DNA from: Solibacillus merdavium
GTDB lineage: Bacteria > Bacillota > Bacilli > Bacillales_A > Planococcaceae
NCBI RefSeq assembly: GCF_014836935.1
Contig: NZ_JACSPW010000005.1
Span: 62,001 to 126,000, forward strand
Reading direction: 5' to 3'
Length of the DNA stretch: 64,000 bases
Shown: positions 52,983-62,017 of the stretch, piece after piece
Layout: each line of letters begins with the position of its first letter
Numbering within the stretch: the first letter of the stretch is position 1
Program-made: the position numbers and the translations under genes
Notes under the pieces: model-generated
What the model was told of the DNA's origin: nothing
The model's input: the letters and a program-made list of their open reading frames with translations, nothing else
Databases searched by the model: none

Positions 52983-55900
52983 TTAATTGTCTTTTACATC
53001 TTTACGATTTTTCTTCAGCATTTTCGATAATACTTCATATACAATCGGAACGATGACTAATGTTAATACTGTTGATGATAATAAACCACCAATTACTGTT
53101 ACGGCTAAGTCCTGAGATATTAGTCCGCCACCAGCACCACCGAATGCCATTGGTAACATCGCACCAATTGTTGCAATCGCGGTCATTAAAATTGGTCGTA
53201 AACGGGTTGCCCCAGCTTCCAATATTGCTTCACGCATATTCATACCTTCATGTTCCATACGGATAATACGGTCAACAAGTACGATAGCGTTCGTGACAAC
53301 AATACCGATTAACATCAGTAATCCCATCATAACCGATACAGAAATTGTTTGGCCTGTCGCGAATAGCCCAATCCATGAACCGATCACAGTAAATGGTAAT
53401 GAGAATAAAATCGCAAATGGTGCCAAACCTTCACCGAATGTTACAACTAAGATGAAGTATACAATGGCAATTGCTGCAATCATCGCTACCCCTAATTGAG
53501 TGAATGTTTCAGTCATATCAGCCGCAACACCACCTACACCAGTCGTAACACCTTTAGGTAATTCTAAATCAGCAATCTTTTCGTCTGCTGCAGATGTAGC
53601 CTTCGAAATATCTTTATCTGTAATCGTTGCAGATACTGTCGCAAAGTATTCGCCTTTTTGACGAGATAAAGAATTTAATGTAGTACCTTCTTCAAGTTCA
53701 ACAATGTCACCAAGTTTCATTGTTTGACCTGTTGCAGTTTGAATTGGTGTTTCCAATAGTTCATCAATGTCAGCAGCTGCAGATCTTGCTTCACGTTGTA
53801 CAACAACATTAATATCACTACCATCACTCTCAACAGTTGTTAATACTTCTTTTGCTGTATTTGTTTGTAAAGCCATTAAAATTTGTCCAGTAGTTAAACC
53901 GTATTGTAATACGTTTTGTTGATCTACTTTGATGACATTTTCTACATAAGGCTCAGAAGCATTTGATTCAACTTCATCTAGTCCGTCGATATCCACTAAT
54001 ACTTCTTCCACTTGAGCTACAGCTTCGTTTAACTTATCTAAGTCTTCACTGTATAACGTATAGCTTACTTCATTCGATGACATACCCATCGCGAAGTTTT
54101 GTGTTTTCCATTCACCTGATTGGCCAACGTTGAAGATATAGTCTTCTACTTCTTTTTTCGCTCCAGGGAAATCATCCATATCCGGATCGAAAATCGCATA
54201 AATTAAACCACCGCCAGCACCGCCGCCAGTCATCATTGAGGCTGCATCTGTTGAAGGTTCAGTATTCACCGATAATTGTAAAATATCGATATCTTTACGC
54301 TTAATTAATTCTTGTTCAACTTCTTCAATGTTAGCTAATGTATCTTCCATTAACTCACCCGTTTTAGGTGTATATGTTAAATACATTACCTTCTCTTCTT
54401 GAGAACCCATGAAGCTGAAGCCGATTAATGGCGTTAACGCTAATGAACCTACTAACATTACAATCGCAATAATAGAAGTAATCCATTTGTGATTTAAACA
54501 TTTTTCTAAGAATCCACGGTAAGTTAATGCTAATTTACCAACTTCTTTATGTTGACTTTCTGATTTTTCACCGTAAATTTTCTTACGGAATAATGTATGA
54601 GAAAGTGCTGGTACAATTGTAACCGCAACGATTAATGAAGCGATTAATGCAAATGACATTGTAAGAGCGAATGGTACGAATAATTCTCCAACCATACCAC
54701 CTACAAATACTAATGGTGCGAATACCGCAATTGTTACTAATGTTGAAGACATAATTGGCTTAAACATTTCAATCGTTGCTTCACGAATTAATGCACGGCC
54801 TTGTAATTTTTCTTCTTTTAAGTGCATTCGACGGTATATGTTTTCCACTACTACAATCGAGTCATCAATTACACGACCGATTGCAACGGTAATGGCACCT
54901 AACGTCATAATATTTAATGTAATATCCATCCAGTGCAATAGCATTAATGCCATAAATACTGAAACTGGAATCGAAATAATCGAAATGATTGTTGATTTAA
55001 AGTCACGTAGGAATAATAGGATAATTAAAATCGCAATTAATCCCCCGAATACTGCCTTTTCAACCATTGTGAAAACAGAGTCTTCAATCGGCTTACCTTG
55101 GTCTAAAGAAATATCGATTTGAAGACCGGAAATTAACTCCTGCTCTTCTTCAATTAATTCTTTTACTGCATTTACAACTGTTACTGTATTTGCATCCTGA
55201 CCTTTAATAACTTGAATGGCAATAGCATCTTTACCATTTGTACGAGAAACTGATTGAACTTTACCAACCTTTTCAATCTCAGCAATATCGCCTAGCTTCA
55301 CAAACGGTACTGGATTTGTTTCAGATGGTGTAACAGGGATTAACATTTCTTTTAAATCTTCCACTGTTTTGAACTTACCATCAACTGCAACAGCCTGCTC
55401 GCCCTCTTCAAATTTATATAAACCTAAAGAAACAGCTAAGTCGCTTGCTTGAATCATTTGCTTAACGGAATCTTCTGTTAGGCCTAATTCATTCATTTTT
55501 GCTTCATCATATGTGAAAGCTACTTCTTCCAAATGCTGACCAGTAACCGTAGCTGATGCTACACCGTCAATTTTGTTTAACTTTGGAAGGATAATTTGTT
55601 CTACTGTAGATGTTAATTCGACAATATCCTCATCTGAACTACTTACTGATAACGCAATAACTGGCATCATATTCATACTGATTGCCATAATAGAAGGCTC
55701 TTGAGCACCTTCAGGAAGTGCAATATCATCTAAAGCAGCTTCTAATTGACGTTTCTTTTCATCCATATCTACGCCATATTCATATTCCACTTGAACTTGT
55801 GAAACATTCGAACTCGATGTAGAGTATACAGCCTTAACATCTTCTAAACTTTCAACTGCCTTTTCATAAGGAATTGAAAGGTCATCCATTACTTGCTCTG

Positions 55901-56069
55901 GTGTTGCACCAGGATAAACACCCATAACGATTAAGAACGGGATCGATATGTCTGGAATCGATTCCATTTTCATACGTGTAGATGAATAAATACCTGAGAA
56001 CACGATTATGATTGTTAGTAACCATACGGCAAGCTTATTTTTCAATACGAAATTTACTAAGCCTTTCAC
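52983..56069 (-). CDS. RND-family efflux transporter (SwrC/YerP-like)
   Basis: A 1028-residue pump of the AcrB superfamily with two repeats of six membrane helices and two large outside loops. Features are the N-terminus KNKLAVWLLTIIIVFSGIYS, PGATPEQVMDDLSIPYE, GRVIDDSIVVVENIYRR in helix 4 with the proton-relay Asp pair, and the second-half SVMMGLLMLIGIVVTNAIVLVD. Gram-positive members export surfactin and other amphiphiles without an outer-membrane partner. The GTG at 56069 has AAGGTGG upstream. Divergent TetR regulator; the promoter contains its likely operator. Confidence 0.9.
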   Translation of the reverse strand: MKGLVNFVLKNKLAVWLLTIIIVFSGIYSSTRMKMESIPDISIPFLIVMGVYPGATPEQVMDDLSIPYEKAVESLEDVKAVYSTSSSNVSQVQVEYEYGVDMDEKKRQLEAALDDIALPEGAQEPSIMAISMNMMPVIALSVSSSDEDIVELTSTVEQIILPKLNKIDGVASATVTGQHLEEVAFTYDEAKMNELGLTEDSVKQMIQASDLAVSLGLYKFEEGEQAVAVDGKFKTVEDLKEMLIPVTPSETNPVPFVKLGDIAEIEKVGKVQSVSRTNGKDAIAIQVIKGQDANTVTVVNAVKELIEEEQELISGLQIDISLDQGKPIEDSVFTMVEKAVFGGLIAILIILLFLRDFKSTIISIISIPVSVFMALMLLHWMDITLNIMTLGAITVAIGRVIDDSIVVVENIYRRMHLKEEKLQGRALIREATIEMFKPIMSSTLVTIAVFAPLVFVGGMVGELFVPFALTMSFALIASLIVAVTIVPALSHTLFRKKIYGEKSESQHKEVGKLALTYRGFLEKCLNHKWITSIIAIVMLVGSLALTPLIGFSFMGSQEEKVMYLTYTPKTGELMEDTLANIEEVEQELIKRKDIDILQLSVNTEPSTDAASMMTGGGAGGGLIYAIFDPDMDDFPGAKKEVEDYIFNVGQSGEWKTQNFAMGMSSNEVSYTLYSEDLDKLNEAVAQVEEVLVDIDGLDEVESNASEPYVENVIKVDQQNVLQYGLTTGQILMALQTNTAKEVLTTVESDGSDINVVVQREARSAAADIDELLETPIQTATGQTMKLGDIVELEEGTTLNSLSRQKGEYFATVSATITDKDISKATSAADEKIADLELPKGVTTGVGGVAADMTETFTQLGVAMIAAIAIVYFILVVTFGEGLAPFAILFSLPFTVIGSWIGLFATGQTISVSVMMGLLMLIGIVVTNAIVLVDRIIRMEHEGMNMREAILEAGATRLRPILMTAIATIGAMLPMAFGGAGGGLISQDLAVTVIGGLLSSTVLTLVIVPIVYEVLSKMLKKNRKDVKDN

Positions 56070-56111
56070 GGTTCCACCTTACCTTTCTTGACTATATGTA
56101 ACCACCATTCT

Positions 56112-56140
56112 ATAATAATGACTAGCCGGTCACGTGTCAA
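56112..56140 (-). promoter_or_regulatory. Promoter of the RND pump with operator in the spacer
   Basis: Minus strand TTGACA (56140-56135), a 17-base spacer, TATTAT (56117-56112). The spacer contains TGACTAGCCGGTCA (56119-56132), a dyad typical of TetR-family binding. Confidence 0.75.
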
Positions 56141-56162
56141 TTGAAAGGGGCTCAAAATTATT

Positions 56163-56984
56163 ATGACAAGAAAACAATTAATAATGGATTCTGCCCTACA
56201 GCTTTTTGCAGAAAAAGGGATAGAAGCTACGTCAGTTCAACAAATCACTGATCACTGCGGCATTTCTAAAGGTGCTTTCTATCTTTCATTTAAATCAAAA
56301 GATGAACTTATTTATTCAATAATTGAACATTTTATGAACAATATAATAAGAGAAGTTGACCGAGCAGTCAAAGAAGGCTCCACACCATCAGAAAAGCTCC
56401 ACATTTATTTTGTTCATACATTTAAAGTTATGTCACAATATACAGGCTTTGCGGAAATATTGATGAAGGAAAAGGTTTCTGCGATTAATGAGACGTTGAT
56501 TGAACGAATTCAATATTATGTTGATTTGGCCAAGAAAAGTTTGGAGAAGTTATTATTCGAAGTATTTGGAGATCAGATTGAAGGGAAGCAATACGATTTA
56601 GTGCTCGTTGTTAACGGGATGGTACAGGCGTATTTACAAAATTTCTTCGAATCGTGCAAACCGTTCGATGTCATAAAACTTGCTGATTCACTCGTAGAGA
56701 AAACGACGCTATTAGCTACGAAAAGTGAAATTGTTTTTTTACAGGATTCATCACAGCTTTACAGTCGGATAAAGAACTATTCAATTGAACATATCGTTGA
56801 GGAATTGGATTATTTACAGCAACAAACAAATGATCGGCTAGAGCTGGAATCCATCCAATTGCTGAAGGAAGAGCTAATGATGGAAATGCCAAGACCTGCC
56901 ATCATCGTTGGTCTTATTTCCAATTTAGAAAAAAACGAGAATTTTAATTGGATTACAATATATTTAAAAGATCGTTTCAATTAA
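56163..56984 (+). CDS. TetR/AcrR-family regulator of the RND pump
   Basis: A 273-residue regulator, longer than the usual 190-210. The N-terminal helix-turn-helix is complete: MDSALQLFAEKGIEATSVQQ, then ITDHCGISKGAFYLSFKSKDEL. The ligand domain runs to about 190 and an extra helical region of some 70 residues follows, as in the YerO type. It is divergent from the pump by 93 bases and probably represses it. Terminated at 57016-57063. Confidence 0.88.
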   Translation: MTRKQLIMDSALQLFAEKGIEATSVQQITDHCGISKGAFYLSFKSKDELIYSIIEHFMNNIIREVDRAVKEGSTPSEKLHIYFVHTFKVMSQYTGFAEILMKEKVSAINETLIERIQYYVDLAKKSLEKLLFEVFGDQIEGKQYDLVLVVNGMVQAYLQNFFESCKPFDVIKLADSLVEKTTLLATKSEIVFLQDSSQLYSRIKNYSIEHIVEELDYLQQQTNDRLELESIQLLKEELMMEMPRPAIIVGLISNLEKNENFNWITIYLKDRFN

Positions 56985-57015
56985 AAAGGCTATGACTAAA
57001 CCCTTCTCAAAACAA

Positions 57016-57064
57016 AAGCAGTTCAAATTTTACGATGAGTAAAGTTTGAACTGCTTTATTTTTG
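57016..57064 (+). terminator. Intrinsic terminator of the TetR gene
   Basis: AAAGCAGTTCAAA and TTTGAACTGCTTT arms then ATTTTTGG on the plus strand. Confidence 0.8.
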
Positions 57065-57109
57065 GTTTCTTCCTCGTAGCCGTTGTTCTCCAAGGACATG
57101 CTACATCTA

Positions 57110-57850
57110 TTAATTTTCTTCATTCAAGAAATTTAATATTTCGCGGGTTACGGATTTGGAATCTTCCAGCATACCGAGATGCCCTGTATTTGTTTTCACT
57201 TTTTTAACATGAGGGTTTGATGTCACAATTGGTGTAACAGCTTTGTCCTGTTCACCTTCAATGACTAAAATTGGTGTAGATGTTGTATCCATTAAATCCT
57301 TTTGATTTGGACGTGATTTCATTGCACCAAGTGCCGTTACGAGTCCTTCCGCATTCGCTTCATAGGCGACTTCTTTTGCAAACAGTACATCTTCTGCATC
57401 TGCATTTGGTGCCAAGAAGTTATGGATAATGCCATCTACAAACGGTCCGACTCCATGCAATAATATTTCTTCCTGTTGTTTCGCTCGTTTTTCGATCGCT
57501 TCTGGGGTATCAGGTGCATCAGATGAATACAATAAAACAGCCTTTTCAATGTTCGTATATTGCTTTTCGATGGCTGCCAGCGTAATGTACCCGCCCATTG
57601 AATGGCCAATCCAATATGACCTTTCAACTTTTTCTAACGTTAAAATATCGATAATATCTTCTGCATACTGGTACACAGTGTATTCCCCTTCAGGAGCCTC
57701 ACTCTTTCCATGTCCGGGTAAATCAATTGCAATGACATCGAAGCACTTTGTTAATGGTTCGATAATTTTATCAAAAATTGATGTTGAACCTAAGAAGCCG
57801 TGGACCAACACGACCACTTCTCCAGATCCTTTTCGCGTATAATTTAACAT
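57110..57850 (-). CDS. Alpha/beta hydrolase (MenH-like)
   Basis: A 246-residue alpha/beta hydrolase: oxyanion loop LVHGFLGSTSIF, DLPGHGKSE, nucleophile Ser in GHSMGGYIT (about residue 88), the acid near IEGEQDKAV and His in NTGHLGML. The MenH/YtxM-type sequence pattern is present but no menaquinone genes are near, so the substrate is open. GGGGAGGAC precedes the ATG. Confidence 0.85.
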   Translation of the reverse strand: MLNYTRKGSGEVVVLVHGFLGSTSIFDKIIEPLTKCFDVIAIDLPGHGKSEAPEGEYTVYQYAEDIIDILTLEKVERSYWIGHSMGGYITLAAIEKQYTNIEKAVLLYSSDAPDTPEAIEKRAKQQEEILLHGVGPFVDGIIHNFLAPNADAEDVLFAKEVAYEANAEGLVTALGAMKSRPNQKDLMDTTSTPILVIEGEQDKAVTPIVTSNPHVKKVKTNTGHLGMLEDSKSVTREILNFLNEEN

Positions 57851-57911
57851 TAATATCAGTCCTCCCCTTTTTTCTTCTCTTATCTTTTTCCGTATTTACG
57901 TAAACATAAAC

Positions 57912-57955
57912 AAAGAGCTGTATTAAAGTTTCAAAGACTTTAAATACAGCTCTCT
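57912..57955 (-). terminator. Terminator-like hairpin after the EamA gene
   Basis: AGAGCTGTATT and AATACAGCTCT arms; a weak T-run on the minus strand. Confidence 0.55.
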
Positions 57956-57961
57956 ACTTAT

Positions 57962-58834
57962 TTAAATAAAGGACTTTTTCCGTCTAAATGTAGGTTTCAC
58001 TTCGGCAAAAAGAATGGCGATAAAAATAAGCACACATCCTACAAGCATACGTCCCGTTAAAATTTCATGTAAAATCAGTACAGAGAACATCGTACCGAAC
58101 AATGATTCGGTTGATAAAATGATCGCTGATTTTGTAGGATTCGCATATTGCATCCCAATATTTTGGCAAACATACGCAACGCCGGTACAAAAAACGGCTA
58201 AATACACAATGATCCCAAGTCCTTCAGAACTATAGCTAGTCGGTACTTCACCTAATATTAAGACAGCGATCACACTTAACACGGCTGCAGTATAAAATTG
58301 AACGATCGTTAAAGCCAATGCGTCCTCTGTCTTTACAAATACATTTGTATAAAAAATATCAAATGCAAACCCTACCGCACAAAGTATCGATAAGAAATCC
58401 CCAACATTAATAATCAATGAATCCTGCAGCGATAAGAAGCCAATCCCGACAACCGCAATTCCGGCAGCGATAAATTCAAAGCGATCGATGCGTCTTTTGT
58501 AGATGACATAGGCGATAATAGGCACGATAATAACATTAATCGCCGTTAAAAATGCATTTTTGGATGGAGTCGTATATTCCAATCCCATAGTCTGTAATGC
58601 AAAAGCAGTAAACAAAATAGCTCCCAGCACTGCGCCCTTCCACAAGACGGCTTTCGTTATTAACCGAATTTTTTTATAGAAAATCATACTTAATAAAATA
58701 GAAGCCAACAAAAAACGTCCCGCCATTAATTGAAATACGGTCCAATGCTCCAAACCTTTCGCCATTCCAACAAATCCGCTTCCCCACATAACTGCGGTAA
58801 TAAGCATTAACAGTTCGCCTTTATATTTTTGCAT
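57962..58834 (-). CDS. EamA/DMT-family transporter
   Basis: A 290-residue permease of the drug/metabolite transporter superfamily with ten helices in two EamA repeats. Marks are MWGSGFVGMAKGLEHW at the start of repeat 1, TPSKNAFLTAINVIIVPI in its fourth helix, and ANPTKSAIILSTESLFGTM in repeat 2. It probably exports an amino acid or other metabolite. The ATG at 58834 has GAAGGA upstream; the longer frame from 58942 begins in non-coding sequence. Confidence 0.85.
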   Translation of the reverse strand: MQKYKGELLMLITAVMWGSGFVGMAKGLEHWTVFQLMAGRFLLASILLSMIFYKKIRLITKAVLWKGAVLGAILFTAFALQTMGLEYTTPSKNAFLTAINVIIVPIIAYVIYKRRIDRFEFIAAGIAVVGIGFLSLQDSLIINVGDFLSILCAVGFAFDIFYTNVFVKTEDALALTIVQFYTAAVLSVIAVLILGEVPTSYSSEGLGIIVYLAVFCTGVAYVCQNIGMQYANPTKSAIILSTESLFGTMFSVLILHEILTGRMLVGCVLIFIAILFAEVKPTFRRKKSFI

Positions 58835-59193
58835 AATTATTCCTTCTCTCTCTTTAAACACAATTAGATATACAATAATCAATATTGCATAAAAAAGAAA
58901 GTGAAAATTCCAAAATATAAGGAAATATTGAATAAATTTCATATTTATTGCTTGACTAGAGCATTGATAATTGGTTTTTTATTAACAAAAAGGAGAAATG
59001 ATAATGTATTAAAAGTATTTTGTTCGAAGAGATACTTTAATATCTTCACTATTTAGTGTCGGATAATATGTAAAGTAATGAATGTTTTTTATATGATTTA
59101 TACAATAAAAAATGGGTATTATCTATATAGATAGCTATTTATGTGAATTTCATGTAAAATAAGCCTTTATAATACTTTAGGGACGTGAACAAA

Positions 59194-59574
59194 TTGATTA
59201 AAATTGAAATGCCAAAACCTGATTTAGTAATTCGTCAGCGTGAGCAAGTTTTAAAACAAGGAGAAGTGGAAATTACACCTTATTTCGGCTTTATTGATTT
59301 CCACAAAATTACGCGTGATAAAGGCGGAATTTTCTTCTTCTATAATGAGAAAAATGAACTTTTATTCGTTGGGAAAGCACGTAAAATTCGTCAACGCATT
59401 AAAAAGCACTTTGAAGACAATGTATCACCAATGAAAAACCATCGTGAAGAAATCAATAAAATTGAAGTATATGAAATTGAGGATCCAATGGAACGTGAAA
59501 TTTACGAAACATACGCGATTAACCAATTCCAAGCTAAATACAATATCGATAAAGTATTCTTCGAACGTCTATAA
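59194..59574 (+). CDS. GIY-YIG nuclease-domain protein
   Basis: A protein of about 126 residues with a GIY-YIG-like core: GGIFFFYNEKNELLFVGKARKIRQRIKKHF, in which FFY and FVG take the place of GIY and YIG and the catalytic Arg is in RQRI. The Glu is in YETYAINQFQAKYN. It resembles the nuclease part of UvrC and Bacillus subtilis YurQ. The TTG at 59194 is chosen because AGGGACGTGA fits the 16S tail with a five-base gap; the GTG at 59185 is part of that site. Confidence 0.75.
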   Translation: MIKIEMPKPDLVIRQREQVLKQGEVEITPYFGFIDFHKITRDKGGIFFFYNEKNELLFVGKARKIRQRIKKHFEDNVSPMKNHREEINKIEVYEIEDPMEREIYETYAINQFQAKYNIDKVFFERL

Positions 59575-59579
59575 TCTCA

Positions 59580-59620
59580 AAAAAGCCTTGCCATTTATTT
59601 TAAATGGCAAGGTTTTTTAT
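59580..59620. terminator. Bidirectional terminator
   Basis: AAAAGCCTTGCCATTTA and TAAATGGCAAGGTTTTT arms between convergent genes; the stop of the minus-strand gene lies at its right edge. Confidence 0.85.
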
Positions 59621-60213
59621 CGCGGTATTTTATAATCAAGCATTTCATTGATTTTCGATAGATCGTCCATAATACCTTTTTTCTGATTGGCAATGCCTTC
59701 ATACCATTTGTTTAAAATGTCCTGCATACCTTGCTCAATCTCTTTTCCATCAGACACTAATTGAACCATCACATCGATAACCTTTGTTCGCTCTTCATAA
59801 AATTTAACTCGAGCCGGGAAATCTTTTCCGATGTTTTGCTTGAAAATATAGCCTAGTTTAATAATCCCATTATTCATCAATTGTTCCGAATAAAGTGTAG
59901 AACCAACAACCGCTAGACGTTCATTAAAATCCGGATTTTCCTTTATATAATTTTGCATCATTAAGCTCACTTCATCTGCAAAGGACTTCAATTTATTTCG
60001 TTGACCATCCAATAGACTTTTCGCTTCTTCAAAGACGTTTAGCATAGCCTCTGTATGATCAAGCATATTTTTCACTTTATTTAAAGGCTCTTCACTCGCA
60101 CCATTTAAACGGACTTGAATGGTACGGTACACATACTGGCGCTGCAAGTAGGCCGATAGCAAAATAATCCCATTATAATTTATGCTTGCTTCGTAATGTT
60201 GTTCTGTAATCAT
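59617..60213 (-). CDS. Hypothetical helical protein
   Basis: 198 residues, mostly helical and soluble, with coiled-coil-like stretches (NKVKNMLDHTEAMLNVFEEA and GKEIEQGMQDILNKWYEGIA). No family recognised and no catalytic motif visible. GGGGGATAA lies eleven bases before the ATG at 60213. Single gene. Confidence 0.7.
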   Translation of the reverse strand: MITEQHYEASINYNGIILLSAYLQRQYVYRTIQVRLNGASEEPLNKVKNMLDHTEAMLNVFEEAKSLLDGQRNKLKSFADEVSLMMQNYIKENPDFNERLAVVGSTLYSEQLMNNGIIKLGYIFKQNIGKDFPARVKFYEERTKVIDVMVQLVSDGKEIEQGMQDILNKWYEGIANQKKGIMDDLSKINEMLDYKIPR

Positions 60214-60361
60214 AGTTTTATTTATCCCCCAACCCTTAACAATATACTCATAACAATACCATAGATTTTACGAGTTGAAAGTAAAAAATTCAAACTATTA
60301 TAACTTTATTTAGCGATAATATGGGATTCTGATAGATTTTTTAAGTTTCACCCTTATACAA

Positions 60362-60934
60362 TTACGATGAAAATTGCTCGATTAATGCATGAAATTCCCG
60401 CCAGTTTAATAGTCGTGTACATTCAATCCCTTGATTATATGACTGATTTTTAACGATGACTTTCGTTTTTGTCCCTGTTAGCGTATTTAAAACGGCCGGC
60501 TTATCATCAACATAGACATCAAGCTGTAATTTTTTTATAATATCAATTTTCTCATGATCTTTCATACCACAAAAAAAGCGCTCATTTACAACAGGAAATC
60601 CTTGTGCCTTTACCCACTCACGCGTTTGTTCACAATAGCCTTTCGGACGTGATGTAATATAGTAAATTTCATGCCCTTCTTCTGCTAAGGCTTGTAAAAC
60701 CTCTTTCGCCCCTTCATAGCTTGGGCAATCTGTAAAATAGATATCTTCCATCGAATCATTCCACATTTTACTGCCTTCTTCATTCGTCATTCCAAATGCT
60801 TCATGAATTTCAACTGTCAGAATCTTATCGAACAGGTCCTCACCAATCGATTTGTTTAACTTCTTATTATATAAATGAAACGCATGTCGACGTAAATCAA
60901 TTAGTGTATCATCAATATCAAAACCAAATTTCAT
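60362..60934 (-). CDS. HAD-family 5'(3')-nucleotidase-like phosphatase
   Basis: A 190-residue HAD hydrolase: motif I FGFDIDDTLIDLR with the nucleophile Asp, motif II YYITSRPKGYCEQTREW, a Lys in GMKDHEKIDIIKK and motif III DVYVDDKPAVL. The layout matches the NT5C/YorS type that removes phosphate from nucleotides. As last gene of the operon with GTP cyclohydrolase II and RibD it could be the phosphatase for a pyrimidine intermediate, which is an inference. The ATG at 60934 follows AGGTGAGAAAA. Confidence 0.8.
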   Translation of the reverse strand: MKFGFDIDDTLIDLRRHAFHLYNKKLNKSIGEDLFDKILTVEIHEAFGMTNEEGSKMWNDSMEDIYFTDCPSYEGAKEVLQALAEEGHEIYYITSRPKGYCEQTREWVKAQGFPVVNERFFCGMKDHEKIDIIKKLQLDVYVDDKPAVLNTLTGTKTKVIVKNQSYNQGIECTRLLNWREFHALIEQFSS

Positions 60935-60943
60935 TTTTCTCAC

Positions 60944-62017
60944 CTAACTTAAAATAACAAAAGCATCTTGAAACTTTTGTTCTTTTTCGATTTGTAATGC
61001 TTGAATTTCTGCAATTTGTTTCTGGCGTTCGATAGCACAGCTATAATCAAATGGATTCTTTTGAAGAACCCATTGCGCTAATATATGAGCATCCATTAGT
61101 GAACTGTTTAAACCGAATGCTCCGGTTGGGGTCATTGTATGGACTGCATCCCCAATCAATATCACACCGTTTTTTTCCCATTGTTCTGTTGTTGTACTAA
61201 AAACATCAAGCAGTACAAAGTCACGCCAAGACTGTATATGCTCGTTGACTGAATCGGCTAATTGCGGAAATGCTTCTATTAATTTTTCAATAAATGGATG
61301 GAATAGCTGTGTTCGTAAAGACGGATAGCTTCCCTTTTCTATATTCCATCCGATTTGTACAAAACCGTTTGTTTGGGTAAAAAGCGATATTTGCATGCCA
61401 TCTACGAGCGCCATCTTAATTGACGGAGTCCAGTTTTCCGGTGCCGGTATTCTTGCCCATAGTAAATCATAGCCATGATTATGAATCGTCACGTCCAAAT
61501 TTGCCAATTTGCGAATTGTTGAATGGCGTCCATCTGCCCCAATAATAAGCTGTGCATCTATTTGTATGACTTGATCGTCTTGAAGCGCCTTTACAGCTGT
61601 ATAATGACCGTGTTCATCCTGTATAAGCTCTTTAACCGTCGTATTTAATAGATATTCAAAACTAGTATATTTTTGAGCTTGTTCGACAATCGCCTGTAAA
61701 AGGTGCGCTTGCGGTACATGAATGCCTAAATGTCCAATCGCTGGATCAGGGTAAACTGTATTGAATTTTTGCCCATCCATCCAATATTCCAATGTTTCCA
61801 TTCGAAGTAACCCGAGCTCTTCAATCCGCTCGAATAATCCATACTGCTTTAAAACTTGCTCTCCTTCTTCATTTAAGTGCTCTCCCCTAAATGCTTTCGC
61901 AAAGCCATTTGTACGTTCCAGTAAAAGGACTGAAATATTATGCTCTGCTAAAATGCTTGCAAGTAACGTCCCACCTGGACCACCGCCCACAATGCATACA
62001 TCCACTTTTCTATTCAT
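60944..62017 (-). CDS. FAD-dependent aromatic-ring monooxygenase
   Basis: A 357-residue flavoprotein hydroxylase of the PHBH/UbiH type: FAD loop VCIVGGGPGGTLLASILAE, the middle motif LIIGADGRHSTIRKLA and the flavin-binding GDAVHTMTPTGAFGLNSSLMDA. The ADP, middle and ribityl-binding motifs are all intact. The C-terminus is short. It starts within the last codons of ribD (8-base overlap), so it is translationally coupled to it. The substrate is unknown; its place after ribA-ribD suggests a heterocycle. Confidence 0.87.
   Translation of the reverse strand: MNRKVDVCIVGGGPGGTLLASILAEHNISVLLLERTNGFAKAFRGEHLNEEGEQVLKQYGLFERIEELGLLRMETLEYWMDGQKFNTVYPDPAIGHLGIHVPQAHLLQAIVEQAQKYTSFEYLLNTTVKELIQDEHGHYTAVKALQDDQVIQIDAQLIIGADGRHSTIRKLANLDVTIHNHGYDLLWARIPAPENWTPSIKMALVDGMQISLFTQTNGFVQIGWNIEKGSYPSLRTQLFHPFIEKLIEAFPQLADSVNEHIQSWRDFVLLDVFSTTTEQWEKNGVILIGDAVHTMTPTGAFGLNSSLMDAHILAQWVLQKNPFDYSCAIERQKQIAEIQALQIEKEQKFQDAFVILS

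Noticed and set aside
57429-57842. 137-codon plus-strand frame opposite the alpha/beta hydrolase gene
   Set aside because: Antisense to a clear hydrolase with intact catalytic residues, no ribosome binding site and shadow-like composition.
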